Under the pieces are notes generated by a model. It was given only the letters and a program-made list of their open reading frames with translations. It had not been told where the DNA came from and made no database searches. A stretch of DNA of 64,000 nucleotides from CAYSWV01 sp964434865. GTDB lineage: Bacteria; Cyanobacteriota; Cyanobacteriia; Thermostichales; Thermostichaceae. The number at the start of each line of letters is the position of its first letter. Position 1 is the first letter of the stretch. The stretch covers positions 1 to 64,000 of the forward strand of contig CAYSWV010000004.1 of NCBI GenBank assembly GCA_964434865.1, in the 5' to 3' direction. The position numbers were made by a program, and so were the translations under genes. This document shows, piece after piece, positions 1 to 8,747 of the stretch.

Positions 1-263
1 CTCCCACGCCAGGTGATGGTAAACCTGTCCAAGTTAAGATTCAAGTCATTGAACGAGCTTCTTGGCTACGAGCTGTCGCTGACGGTCAAACCGTATTTGA
101 GGGAACCCTCCAACCTGGAACTGAACGTAATTGGTCAGCTGAACAATCGGTGACGCTGCGAGCTGGCAATGCAGGTAGTGTCTCAGTCACTTTCAACTCT
201 GAAGATCTGGGAGTCATGGGGCAATTTGGTGAAGTCAAAGAACAAGTCTTTAAGACCCCCTAA
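1..263 (+). CDS. RodZ-like protein, C-terminal domain (partial, 5' end outside window)
   Basis: The open frame enters from the left edge (first complete codon at base 3) and stops at 261-263. The visible 86 residues resemble the C-terminal DUF4115 domain of RodZ-like proteins: a QVKIQVIERASWLRAVADG strand, then FEGTLQPG, a tryptophan-containing turn, TLRAGNAGSV, and a closing GQFGE segment. In full-length family members this domain follows an N-terminal helix-turn-helix and one transmembrane helix, lies outside the cytoplasmic membrane and takes part in cell-shape control with MreB. The helix-turn-helix and membrane helix are outside the window, so assignment rests on the C-terminal domain alone. 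A stand-alone DUF4115 protein is the alternative. Confidence 0.7.
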   Translation, partial: PTPGDGKPVQVKIQVIERASWLRAVADGQTVFEGTLQPGTERNWSAEQSVTLRAGNAGSVSVTFNSEDLGVMGQFGEVKEQVFKTP

Positions 264-362
264 CCTTAAGGCAACCTCCAGATAACTAACTAAAGCTAGT
301 AGAATAAATCACAACTTAGAGTACACTTGGGGTGTTTGCGACTCTGAGCGAGTGAGGCACCC

Positions 363-1832
363 ATGACCAACTCCAATCATCATGATCATTTAGATCCGAT
401 ATCAGCTGTTGTTCAAGTTGGGTTTTATACGGCTTTAGGATTAGCTAGAGTGTTGGTTGAACAAGTCTATCGTGCTCAAGAAAGTCAGATTGAACGAGAA
501 CGGCGGATCAAAAGTGCGACTGAACAAGCTCTTGACGATAATCTCAGTGAGCTTGAACGGCTAGGTGCTACTGTTGAAAACCAGATCTATGATTGGTCCC
601 AACGGGTCTCATCACTACTGCGGCCTCGACCTGACTACTACGTCAATAGTGGCGCCCCTTTGCTACAGCCTTATAGTTTCGATGGTGTGAAACTTTATGC
701 TTTTGTTTTAGAGGCCAAGCTTGAAAAGCTCAACAACCTCTGTCAAACTTACTCATCCATTTCAGGTGGAGATCTGGAGTACATTCCACTCACCAATCAA
801 GTGATTTTAACGTGTCAAACCCTTGGAGAGACACAATCCGATACGCTAACTGATCGGAGTAAGGGCTTTTTTAGTCGCACCACCAACCTAAGATTCCAAG
901 ATCAAGCCTTGAATCCATCTGATCAGCTATCTGGCGAGACTCCTGAAGCTCACAAAATGAAGCGTTCAAAAAGCATCATGGAGATTGATGATGGTCATGC
1001 CTCCATCTTTTGGATACTAGCCCAGGCAGGTCGACGTTATCAGGGCCAGTTTAAGCCAGAACGGATTGTAGCCTGTCCTATCTATATGTTTTTAGATAAC
1101 GTGTTGGCCCTGGTGGCTAGTCGAGAAATTTATGGATTTCCAGCGGAATGGGGTTGGTTTGATGTGGTGGAGGAGCAGGTTCAAGATCAACGTGAACTGA
1201 ATTCAACAGCAGTCAGTGACGCTGAACTAGGTCCCCTTGATCAACTCATTCGCCAAGAAAACAGTATTCTGCAGCAATGGTCTCTCAATTGCTTAGGTAG
1301 AGAAAAGTATAAAGCACTGGAAGAAGCTAGTAAACGGCCTTTATTACATATTCGACAAGCCGACCCACAAGCCTCCAAATCTGTTCAAAACTTACTCTCA
1401 TCTGATCAGTTGATCCAATCGTTGTATACCCCACTCAAGATTAATGATGACTATGTGAGGATGACACCTTCAGGGTTAGGCTACTCTATTGGACCCAGAC
1501 AATATCTGCGAGACTATACGGTTCCATTCGTATTACTAAAGCAGTTCCGTGATTTGGCCCAGGGTCAGCAAGCTTGTTATCAAAGTGTCGTAGAAGCCAG
1601 TTGTCAACTTGATGATTTTTTATTAGCTCACCAGATCAATTGTGAGTATGAAATGGATCTTTATTGCCTAGAAAGTCATCCTATTTTAGAGGATTTTGGC
1701 TTTAAGATTAAAGACTTTGGCTTTGATCCAGACAATACCACTCAAAAAGAAACCGTTCCAATTTCAGCAGCTTTCTGGGTACATTTAGATTTCTCTATTC
1801 ATGATGTTAAAACGATCTGGAAAAGCGTTTAA
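363..1832 (+). CDS. Acetoacetate-decarboxylase-fold protein, paralogue 1, lysine position replaced
   Basis: A 489-aa protein of unknown function. It is homologous to the next gene and most similar to it around a block at residues about 240-265, CPIYMFLDN followed by SREIYGFPAEWG. That block resembles the GRE-x-x-G-[FW]-PK signature of the acetoacetate decarboxylase superfamily, where the lysine after the proline forms the Schiff base. Here the position is alanine (A261), so Schiff-base chemistry is unlikely. The shared LLKQFRD and CYQ.VVEA blocks near residues 390-415 also recur in the neighbour. The N-terminal about 60 residues are polar and helical (ESQIERERRIKSATEQ). The start has a GAGG-type ribosome site about 7 bases upstream. 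The pair is probably co-transcribed (81-bp gap). The fold call is by motif only; the substrate is unknown. Confidence 0.55.
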   Translation: MTNSNHHDHLDPISAVVQVGFYTALGLARVLVEQVYRAQESQIERERRIKSATEQALDDNLSELERLGATVENQIYDWSQRVSSLLRPRPDYYVNSGAPLLQPYSFDGVKLYAFVLEAKLEKLNNLCQTYSSISGGDLEYIPLTNQVILTCQTLGETQSDTLTDRSKGFFSRTTNLRFQDQALNPSDQLSGETPEAHKMKRSKSIMEIDDGHASIFWILAQAGRRYQGQFKPERIVACPIYMFLDNVLALVASREIYGFPAEWGWFDVVEEQVQDQRELNSTAVSDAELGPLDQLIRQENSILQQWSLNCLGREKYKALEEASKRPLLHIRQADPQASKSVQNLLSSDQLIQSLYTPLKINDDYVRMTPSGLGYSIGPRQYLRDYTVPFVLLKQFRDLAQGQQACYQSVVEASCQLDDFLLAHQINCEYEMDLYCLESHPILEDFGFKIKDFGFDPDNTTQKETVPISAAFWVHLDFSIHDVKTIWKSV

Positions 1833-1913
1833 CTAAAATCTACTGATCTGCTTTAAAAGATTTAGGGCATTCCTTAAAAATATATGGTTGCTATTGACAA
1901 AAAGGAGACGATC

Positions 1914-3323
1914 ATGGCTCAAAAACAAGCACCTGACTGGGGAAAGATTTCTCTAGGCATTAGTAAAATGTTGTATGATTCCTTAACCAGTTTGGTTGCT
2001 CAACAGCAATTATCGCTAGATGTTTTGCCACGGCTAGGTCATTTGATTGATCTAATGTCAGAGCTTGAACAAAAGGGATCTCAGATTTGGCAAGAAGATT
2101 GGCTGGGATCTCTCTTTGAAAAGCCTAGAGTCGGTCGTCCATTTGTTGAACAGATCGGGAAACAAACATATTCAGCTCCATTTGCATTTGATGACACTCA
2201 GATGCATTCATTTGTTCTCCAGGGCAATATCACAAAAATTCGGCGTTACCTGGACCAGATGTTTAACGAGCCATCTCGAGGGGTGATTGAGTTTAGACCC
2301 ATTACTGATCGGTTAGTGCTGAGTTTCCAAAAGTTTGATGATCTATTCTTTCTTTCACCAGAGGGTTACTATAAGGGGTTTAGCGAGGGCTATAACGAGT
2401 TTACACTTTGGATCTTAGCTCTAGCGGGTAAACCTAGTGGCTTGGGATTCTTTATTCCCCGATCATTGGTAGCCATTCCTGTGCATTTGTTTCTAGATAA
2501 TTCAGTGGCAATGGCTACAGGTCGTGAGGTTCAAGGATGGCCCAAACAATGGGGCAGTGATATGCAGATACCGCCTTTGGAAATTGATCGAGATCCCACA
2601 TCAGACTTTGAGATACCCTTTTTTAACCTTAAAGCCCTCGTGACAAAAGATACTGATCAAGATCCAGGCCTGTCTGGATTAAAGCGACAAGTGTTGATGA
2701 GAGTCTACAGACCCTTACATAATCTGATACCACTAGGGACCTACACGGCCCAAACTCGGCGTAATGTTGTCTATGCTGTTTGTGAAGCTCTTAACTTAAC
2801 GGGAGATATTTCACAATTAAATAATCTGGTGGGACAGCTACTAGGTGATCAGGAACTCCATACTTCAGGCTATAGTTTTACCTCAATTGCCGAATATATT
2901 ATGCAACAAGGTGTCTCTGTTGCCTTTCTCAAGCAGTTTCGAGATGCTCAAGATGGTCAAGTTGCTTGCTATCAAGCTATTGTGGAAGCTCCGTGCTATG
3001 TCCGTGAACTCAGTCACTTTGCCCAATACGACTCAGCTGGTTTCCACTTACTAATTAGGCGAGGTGATAGCCATCCGTTTATTCGCACCTTTGGGATTGA
3101 AATGCTCCCCCGTGAAAGTGTTGATCAAGACCTACAAACTAGGATGGAAGATCTGAGGACGACCCCCAATGCTGACAAACTTCTAGAACAGTACCGGAAG
3201 ATGCAAACGGATCTCGAGCAGCTTACTGATGATATGAAAGCTATTAAAATTCTCCAGGTTTTTCAATTAGAATTTGATCTAATCGTGGGACACGGGACTC
3301 GCTCTTATCTTCTATCTGACTGA
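1914..3323 (+). CDS. Acetoacetate-decarboxylase-fold protein, paralogue 2, lysine retained
   Basis: A 469-aa paralogue of the upstream gene. The start at 1914 is preferred over an in-frame ATG at 1884 because AAAGGAG lies six bases before 1914. The diagnostic block reads VPVHLFLDN...GREVQGWPKQWG, with the lysine at residue 211 where acetoacetate decarboxylase has its Schiff-base lysine. The C-terminal block VAFLKQFRDAQDGQ..CYQAIVEAP matches the upstream protein. The C-terminus carries a short heptad-like helix (residues about 415-445). Family members are decarboxylases or aldolase/dehydratase-like enzymes, but many are uncharacterised and much shorter (about 250 aa), so the extra N- and C-terminal parts here are unusual. 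No partner gene identifies the substrate. fumC follows after 140 bp on the same strand but is probably a separate unit. Confidence 0.58.
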   Translation: MAQKQAPDWGKISLGISKMLYDSLTSLVAQQQLSLDVLPRLGHLIDLMSELEQKGSQIWQEDWLGSLFEKPRVGRPFVEQIGKQTYSAPFAFDDTQMHSFVLQGNITKIRRYLDQMFNEPSRGVIEFRPITDRLVLSFQKFDDLFFLSPEGYYKGFSEGYNEFTLWILALAGKPSGLGFFIPRSLVAIPVHLFLDNSVAMATGREVQGWPKQWGSDMQIPPLEIDRDPTSDFEIPFFNLKALVTKDTDQDPGLSGLKRQVLMRVYRPLHNLIPLGTYTAQTRRNVVYAVCEALNLTGDISQLNNLVGQLLGDQELHTSGYSFTSIAEYIMQQGVSVAFLKQFRDAQDGQVACYQAIVEAPCYVRELSHFAQYDSAGFHLLIRRGDSHPFIRTFGIEMLPRESVDQDLQTRMEDLRTTPNADKLLEQYRKMQTDLEQLTDDMKAIKILQVFQLEFDLIVGHGTRSYLLSD

Positions 3324-3463
3324 TCATCTGGTTTTGAGGACGACTAGACAGAGAACAAGGTGGCCCAAGTGGCTCTCACTTTACCCAGAATCAGGTCTTA
3401 CCCACAGGTTGACTCAGAGAACCGATCGCCATTTAATGAGATCCCAGTCCTTTTGAGGTCACC

Positions 3464-4855
3464 ATGACAAGTCAACGCTTTGAAACCGATAGCATGGGAT
3501 CCATTCCAGTTACTGCAGGTAAGTATTGGGGCTCCCAGACACAACGCTCGCTCACTTACTTTGCCATTGGTGATGACCTGATCCCTGTAGAAGTGATCCG
3601 GGCTTTTGGGATTTTAAAAAAAGCAGCAGCCTGGGTGAATTGTGAGTTAGGCTACTTAGACTCCGATCGAACGCAATGGATTTCAGAAGCTGCTGATGAA
3701 ATAATCACCGGGCAACTCCTCACTCATTTCCCATTGAAAGTCTGGCAAACCGGTAGTGGTACCCAAACCAACATGAATGTTAATGAGGTGATTGCCAATC
3801 GAGCTATTGAACTAGCAGGGGGTATCCTAGGCAGTAAGACCCCGATACATCCCCATGATCATGTTAATCAAGGTCAATCTTCTAATGATACGTTTCCAAC
3901 GGCTATGCATATTGCGGCTGTTGAAGCGATCACTCAACAACTCTTGCCTGCCGTCCAAAAGTTAAGAGAGGCTCTAGCTATCAAGCAAGAAAAGTTTAGA
4001 ACCATTGTTAAAATTGGCCGAACTCATTTAATGGATGCGGTGCCGTTAACATTGGGCCAAGAGTTTTCAGGCTATGTAGCCCAGTTAGATAAAGATCTCA
4101 ACCGTATTCACGCAACACTTCCCGATCTCTACGAGCTGGCCTTGGGGGGCACTGCTGTTGGAACTGGGCTTAATGCCCCGGTTGGATTTGCCGATCGCGT
4201 TGCTGCTAAAATTGCTTCATTCACAGGGTTACCCTTTATTTCAGCCTCGAATAAATTTGCAGCTTTAGCCGCTCATGACGCTATTGTGATGACCAGTGGT
4301 GCTTTAAAAACCCTGGCTTGTTCTTTAATGAAAATAGCCAATGATATCCGCTGGATGGGATCGGGGCCTCGTTGTGGATTAAGTGAGCTAACCTTGCCTG
4401 CCAACGAACCAGGATCGTCTATTATGCCTGGGAAAGTTAATCCTACTCAATGTGAAGCCATGACAATGGTGTGTATTCAGGTCATCGGTAATGATACAGC
4501 TATTAGCCTAGCGGGAAGTCAAGGTAACTTTGAACTCAATGTTTTTAAACCTATGATGATCTATAACTTATTGCATTCTATTCGTTTACTTGCGGATACA
4601 TGTTCATCCTTTACCGATCATCTGGTGGTGGGTCTACAAGCTAATGTTGATCAAATTGAGACCAATTTGGCAAATTCTCTTATGGTAGTGACAGCGCTCA
4701 ATCCTCATATTGGCTATGATCGAGCAGCTCAGATTGCCAAAAAAGCTTTTACTGAGTGCAAAACCTTAAAACAAGCTTGTGTAGAACTTGGCTTTTTAAC
4801 AGAGTCTGAATTTGAACAATTAATTGATCCAGCTCAAATGGTGGGGGAGATTTAG
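3464..4855 (+). CDS. fumC: Fumarate hydratase class II
   Basis: A 463-aa enzyme that interconverts fumarate and malate in the TCA cycle in the cytoplasm. The family signature GSSIMPGKVNP is at about residues 316-326. Other conserved blocks of the aspartase/fumarase superfamily are present: SGTQTNMNVNEV, GQSSNDTFPTAMH, and GRTHLMDAVPLTLGQE, which carries the active-site histidine. The GSQGNFELN block favours fumarase over argininosuccinate lyase or adenylosuccinate lyase. The length is normal for class II. The start is preceded by TTGAGGT. The gene stands alone: both flanks are intergenic and neighbours are unrelated. Confidence 0.96.
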   Translation: MTSQRFETDSMGSIPVTAGKYWGSQTQRSLTYFAIGDDLIPVEVIRAFGILKKAAAWVNCELGYLDSDRTQWISEAADEIITGQLLTHFPLKVWQTGSGTQTNMNVNEVIANRAIELAGGILGSKTPIHPHDHVNQGQSSNDTFPTAMHIAAVEAITQQLLPAVQKLREALAIKQEKFRTIVKIGRTHLMDAVPLTLGQEFSGYVAQLDKDLNRIHATLPDLYELALGGTAVGTGLNAPVGFADRVAAKIASFTGLPFISASNKFAALAAHDAIVMTSGALKTLACSLMKIANDIRWMGSGPRCGLSELTLPANEPGSSIMPGKVNPTQCEAMTMVCIQVIGNDTAISLAGSQGNFELNVFKPMMIYNLLHSIRLLADTCSSFTDHLVVGLQANVDQIETNLANSLMVVTALNPHIGYDRAAQIAKKAFTECKTLKQACVELGFLTESEFEQLIDPAQMVGEI

Positions 4856-5074
4856 GGGTGTTTGAGCAAATAGATTGCTCTGAGTTGGTCCATGAAGATA
4901 GGATTTCGTTCTATTGCCACTTTTGTATTAATTAATACCTTGGGAGGAGAGATCAGACTAGACCCCCTTAGTAAACAGGATTAGACTGGTGTAACCTAAC
5001 AAAACGCAATATTGCAATAGACTTATTAAAACTGGAGTCACTGATAATGTAACTTGTAATACAAAGGATTTGAA

Positions 5075-5266
5075 CTAAAGTTGTTTTATCCGCTCTCCTT
5101 CAGCGTTGACCTGCCAGATCGAACAGGGTAGAGAAGACCCCTTGTAGATTCTGGCTAATCGTTGTGCTTCCTCCAGCAGCAAGTGTCCTGTCCCTTCTTC
5201 CTGCTGAAACCCGGTATCAGGATTGATGCACGTTACTGTTAAAAGGTACCAACAATAGTCAGACAT
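5075..5266 (-). CDS. Small hypothetical protein (63 aa)
   Basis: I do not recognise this protein. The ATG at 5266 is chosen because GGAG lies five bases upstream; a longer in-frame ATG at 5314 adds 16 residues with no good ribosome site. The product begins MSDYCWYLLTVTCINPDTG and continues with a polar region, a LLEEAQRLARIY amphipathic helix, and a C-terminal CSIWQVNAEGERIKQL strand pattern. It looks like a small soluble alpha/beta protein with no signal peptide or membrane helix. It lies between fumC and a methyltransferase, in a generally gene-poor 850-bp stretch. It is supported by start context and balanced amino-acid composition; its function is unknown. Confidence 0.5.
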   Translation of the reverse strand: MSDYCWYLLTVTCINPDTGFQQEEGTGHLLLEEAQRLARIYKGSSLPCSIWQVNAEGERIKQL

Positions 5267-5704
5267 AGTGCTCCGTGGGCTGTGAAATAGGATCAACGTA
5301 AAATAATGTAACATTCCTGAGGTCTTTCACAAGTGATGGTTAATACATTGCTCGGGATCACTGTTAATTTGCTATCTCAGTAGTTGCAAAACATCACATG
5401 ATATTTGAGATCGATCCGAGCTTAATGACTGATTCTTCTTGTGAATTCCACAAACTAGTTCTTTTAAGCCACCTGATAATTATTACAATTGACTTGTTTT
5501 TGTGTAGGTGAGATCAATGTAACAACTTATTTTCACCAAGTTTTTATGTCAAATTAGACTATACGGATAAAAACCTACAAACCATCCAGTATATTTACTT
5601 ATGCCAAGACAGGTGCTTTAACAGGCTATTAGGACTATCAAACTGCCCTGTCTGTTCTCACATGTCAAGATAAGTAGTGCTGACTGGGTTAGCTTGGCCA
5701 GCTC
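5267..5704. other. Intergenic region, no gene recognised
   Basis: This 438-bp stretch is AT-rich and separates the divergent small gene at 5075-5266 from the methyltransferase downstream. I see no tRNA, no strong ribosome site followed by an open frame, and no convincing terminator. A seven-base inverted pair, AGACAGG / CCTGTCT, with about a 36-base loop, lies near 5607-5660; the loop is too long for a terminator. Promoters for both flanking genes probably lie here, but none stands out. Confidence 0.5.
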
Positions 5705-6586
5705 TTGAGCGAATTAGCCAATAGAATAGAGTTAAAATCGGACTGTCTCGGCCTGGTGACTTGCTCACAAAGATTGAGAGAGCTATTCCTTACTGTTGGG
5801 GATCAAGTTCAAGTGACGACTGCTGATTGGGATACTTCACTGTATGAGAATAAACATAACTTTGTTTGGGAATATGGGAAAAACTTGATCGATATGCTGT
5901 CTCCACAACGGGGGGAGAGAATCCTCGATCTAGGATGTGGGACAGGACAACTGACCGCAAAGATAGGTGAGTCAGGGGCTGCTGTTGTTGGCCTCGATAG
6001 TTCATCCACTATGATCGATAAGGCCAAGACTCATTACCCTCATTTAGACTTCAGAGTTGGAAATGGAGAAGATTTTCAATTTGATACCAGGTTTGATGCA
6101 GTCTTTTCAAATGCTTCGTTGCATTGGATGAAAAGAGCGGATCGGGTGCTGCAATGTAGCCATGCCTGCCTCAATAGGAATGCAAGATTCATTGCTGAAT
6201 TTGGTGGAAAAGGAAATGTGAGTACCTTTATAACATCTCTTGATGAAACTATGCTCGAACTCGGTTACGCTGTTGAAAGCTTATCACCTTGGTTTTTCCC
6301 AAGTATTGGTGAATATACATTGCTTATGGAGCAGTATGGGTTCCAGGTTTCTTTGGCAGAACTTTATCAACGACCCACTCCACTTGAATCGGGAGAGAGA
6401 GGTTTTCATGATTGGGTGCGGATGTTTGGGACGTCTTGGTTGAAATCCATACCGGATTCAAACATAGATAACTTCTTGGATAGATGTGCCTCAAAGATTA
6501 GAGACAGGGCTTTCACTGGTTCTCATTGGATTGCTGACTACTGTAGATTGCGGATCTATGCCATTAAGATTGGTGATGTGCCTTAA
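5705..6586 (+). CDS. SAM-dependent class I methyltransferase (trans-aconitate-methyltransferase-like)
   Basis: The SAM-binding motif ILDLGCGTGQLTAKI is followed by the acidic loop VVGLDSS and by FDAVFSNASLHWM, the usual motif order of small-molecule methyltransferases related to trans-aconitate methyltransferase. The open frame begins with TTG at 5705 and gives 293 aa. Relatives usually begin near the WDTSLYENKHNFVWEYG block, so a GTG at 5813 (257 aa) is a plausible alternative start; neither has a strong ribosome site. The substrate cannot be deduced. The gene stands alone, 14 kb from the tailoring cluster, and nothing links it to that pathway. Confidence 0.8.
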   Translation: MSELANRIELKSDCLGLVTCSQRLRELFLTVGDQVQVTTADWDTSLYENKHNFVWEYGKNLIDMLSPQRGERILDLGCGTGQLTAKIGESGAAVVGLDSSSTMIDKAKTHYPHLDFRVGNGEDFQFDTRFDAVFSNASLHWMKRADRVLQCSHACLNRNARFIAEFGGKGNVSTFITSLDETMLELGYAVESLSPWFFPSIGEYTLLMEQYGFQVSLAELYQRPTPLESGERGFHDWVRMFGTSWLKSIPDSNIDNFLDRCASKIRDRAFTGSHWIADYCRLRIYAIKIGDVP

Positions 6587-6607
6587 CTCCGGTAAATAGT
6601 AGATCCC

Positions 6608-8521
6608 CTAAGGCCAAGACAACAGCGGCTGAGAAAGGGAATTCCAATCAAAGGGATAGGATGATAGGGAGTGATGACTCAGAGATCGGGCTAGGGAACG
6701 GGGGACTGTATGTGGCGTAACTACTACAATCTGGGTCGAACTTGAAGGGCCTACCGTACCGCAAACATTAACACCGTCACATAACGCTAACAGTCCAGGA
6801 CCTGCGGTATACAAGCCAGCCCCGATCCCTTCCACCTCTCCATTAATCCCGTCTCCCAAATTACCCCCATCTAAGTCATAGACTAAACCCAGTAGATCAT
6901 TGATATTCAATGCTGTGGCAGGCACCAAACTATTACCAGAGAAGGTTGCTTCAAATGCTAGAATTTCGCCGAAAAAAGACACTAACTGGCCGTCAGAATC
7001 AAGGTCTACTGCTGTAAAGCTCCCTTCTACAAAAGCATCGTCTTCAAACCCATCTTGACGGAAATTGAAGGTAAGGGGTGAAGTGCGTTGAGTTGAGAGC
7101 CTATAGTCACCTGTTTGTTGCTCTAGTTGTGAGGCGGCTCGAATAATGTAATCCACACCAGCTTCTACCTGGAAGATCAGTTGAGCTTCTGGAACCCCTT
7201 GGATCAGGGTGATGGGATCACCGGAAGATCGATCTATCAACAACAGCACTGGCGTATAAGCATTGGAAACTAAGTTCACTTGAATAAACTCACCAGGCTG
7301 GGTATCCACTAAGGCATAAGTATCACTGAAGACCGTGAGTGGAAAAGCCAAGGGTTCTAGCGGATCATTCGATGTCAATTCGCCCACTATCACATCGGGA
7401 ACTGAAAGCTGAGGAACACTTACAGCATTAGCAGTGACTCTGAGATTAAAGGGATTTTCGTTAGTGTCATTGGTGTTGAACCTGATCTCACCGGTAATGG
7501 GGCCTAGCTGGGGTGCCGTGACCGTTAGATCAAAGATCTCGCTGGTGCCGGGTGCTATCGAAATACCTTGCAAAAGAGGAATCGAGGGCGTTAATGTGAA
7601 ACTATTGGGAAGCCGCAAATTGCGCAAAACTAGATTACGAATTCCTGTATTTTCAATCGTTAACCGGCGAGTAAAAGGTTGCCCAACCAAGATCGAGCCT
7701 AGATCCACTCTCTGGCCATCCACAATTTCAAGGCCTTCTAAGACGACTCTAATTTCTGAAGCCGGAGCGGGTATCTGTTCACCTGGAATCACGGCAATGT
7801 CAGCTGCAGTAATAGAACTGCCTAACACTAAGTTAATCCCCAAAGCTAGTAAATCCCGAGTCCGCAGACTATCCGGCAGTAAAAAAGCAATATAAAGGGC
7901 AGCTACATCATAAATATCAGGATCGGTGACCCCCCTAATCGTGACGTAGTTGGTATTGATGGCATTAGGGAAAGGATCTAAATCGGCTGGTCGGTAGGGT
8001 TGTGACCGGCTGGGGTAGAGGATATTGGCAACATTTGCAAGGGTGTGGGGGGTGCGTAGATCGTCAGGTAATGTTGACAGTGCTGAGGCTAACACCACAT
8101 CATCAAAGGTAACAACGGGAAAGTCATCTAGATAAATCAATTGAAGCTCGGAGGTTTTCTCGGTTACCACAAGTGTGGCCCCCGGGTACTCGGCTAGGAC
8201 GGGATCAGTTTTAATATCAATGTCTGCAAAAGCATCTGCTAACGGAACTACATAGTTGCGATCATTTAACTGGCCATCCTCAGGCACCGCCACCCACTCT
8301 AGTCCCCATAAACTAATTTGATCAGCTAAAGGTGACTCATGCGACACATTAACTTCAACTAAACCCGCTGGTAGTCGAGTGGAGCTGGCTGGTATAGGCT
8401 GAGACTGATGGGGTCCCAATGATTGAAAGCTGATCTCTCTTCCACAGGACACCAGAGCGACTAGACTTCCTACTAAAACCCTGCACCACTGTCGTTTCAA
8501 CGTCTCACTCACCTGGCTCAT
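6608..8521 (-). CDS. Large lipoprotein with LRT repeat domain, choice-of-anchor-D-like and pre-peptidase C-terminal-like domains
   Basis: The ATG at 8521 (637 aa) is preferred over one at 8617 because it places a short basic n-region and hydrophobic stretch directly before a lipobox, ALVSC (Cys26), so the protein is probably an exported lipoprotein. Residues about 100-240 form a domain shared with the lipoprotein at 35228; it contains two copies of a D-x-V-x-L...LP..LRT pattern (ALSTLPDDLRTPHTLANVAN and AFLLPDSLRTRDLLALGIN). Then comes a beta-rich segment resembling choice-of-anchor-D/ASPM-SPD-2-Hydin domains (DLGSILVGQPFTRRLTIENTG), and next a pre-peptidase C-terminal-like domain (about 375-480). 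The C-terminal part has a small Cys pair (LCDGVNVCG). Function is unknown; cell-surface interaction is an inference. Confidence 0.65.
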   Translation of the reverse strand: MSQVSETLKRQWCRVLVGSLVALVSCGREISFQSLGPHQSQPIPASSTRLPAGLVEVNVSHESPLADQISLWGLEWVAVPEDGQLNDRNYVVPLADAFADIDIKTDPVLAEYPGATLVVTEKTSELQLIYLDDFPVVTFDDVVLASALSTLPDDLRTPHTLANVANILYPSRSQPYRPADLDPFPNAINTNYVTIRGVTDPDIYDVAALYIAFLLPDSLRTRDLLALGINLVLGSSITAADIAVIPGEQIPAPASEIRVVLEGLEIVDGQRVDLGSILVGQPFTRRLTIENTGIRNLVLRNLRLPNSFTLTPSIPLLQGISIAPGTSEIFDLTVTAPQLGPITGEIRFNTNDTNENPFNLRVTANAVSVPQLSVPDVIVGELTSNDPLEPLAFPLTVFSDTYALVDTQPGEFIQVNLVSNAYTPVLLLIDRSSGDPITLIQGVPEAQLIFQVEAGVDYIIRAASQLEQQTGDYRLSTQRTSPLTFNFRQDGFEDDAFVEGSFTAVDLDSDGQLVSFFGEILAFEATFSGNSLVPATALNINDLLGLVYDLDGGNLGDGINGEVEGIGAGLYTAGPGLLALCDGVNVCGTVGPSSSTQIVVVTPHTVPRSLARSLSHHSLSSYPFDWNSLSQPLLSWP

Positions 8522-8747
8522 AAGGGCTTGAAAAGTAACTACACGGGGAGTATAGATCAAGTCATTCAAATCCTCTAGCTGAAGCCATCCAATTTTGACA
8601 AATTTGACAATTTGCAATAACCAGAATTAGCTAAAAAAAGTGCCTAAAATCAGTTCATCAGTAGAGGTTTCAAGTAAGCCCAGAGTTGTCAAAGTTACTA
8701 AGATCCCATCTTGGATGTTAATAGTATTAGCGATCAGATGGAAGACT

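Noticed and set aside
4925..4938. Perfect palindrome GTATTAATTAATAC, matching the NtcA consensus GTA-N8-TAC
   Set aside because: No gene starts downstream in either direction at the right distance and no -10 follows; a short AT-rich palindrome can arise by chance.
5705..6586. Methyltransferase as part of the biosynthetic cluster
   Set aside because: It is 14 kb away, separated by housekeeping genes, and of a different family from the cluster methyltransferases.
7434..7895. 153-aa plus-strand open frame
   Set aside because: Antisense to the lipoprotein gene, basic low-complexity composition, no ribosome site or recognisable domain.
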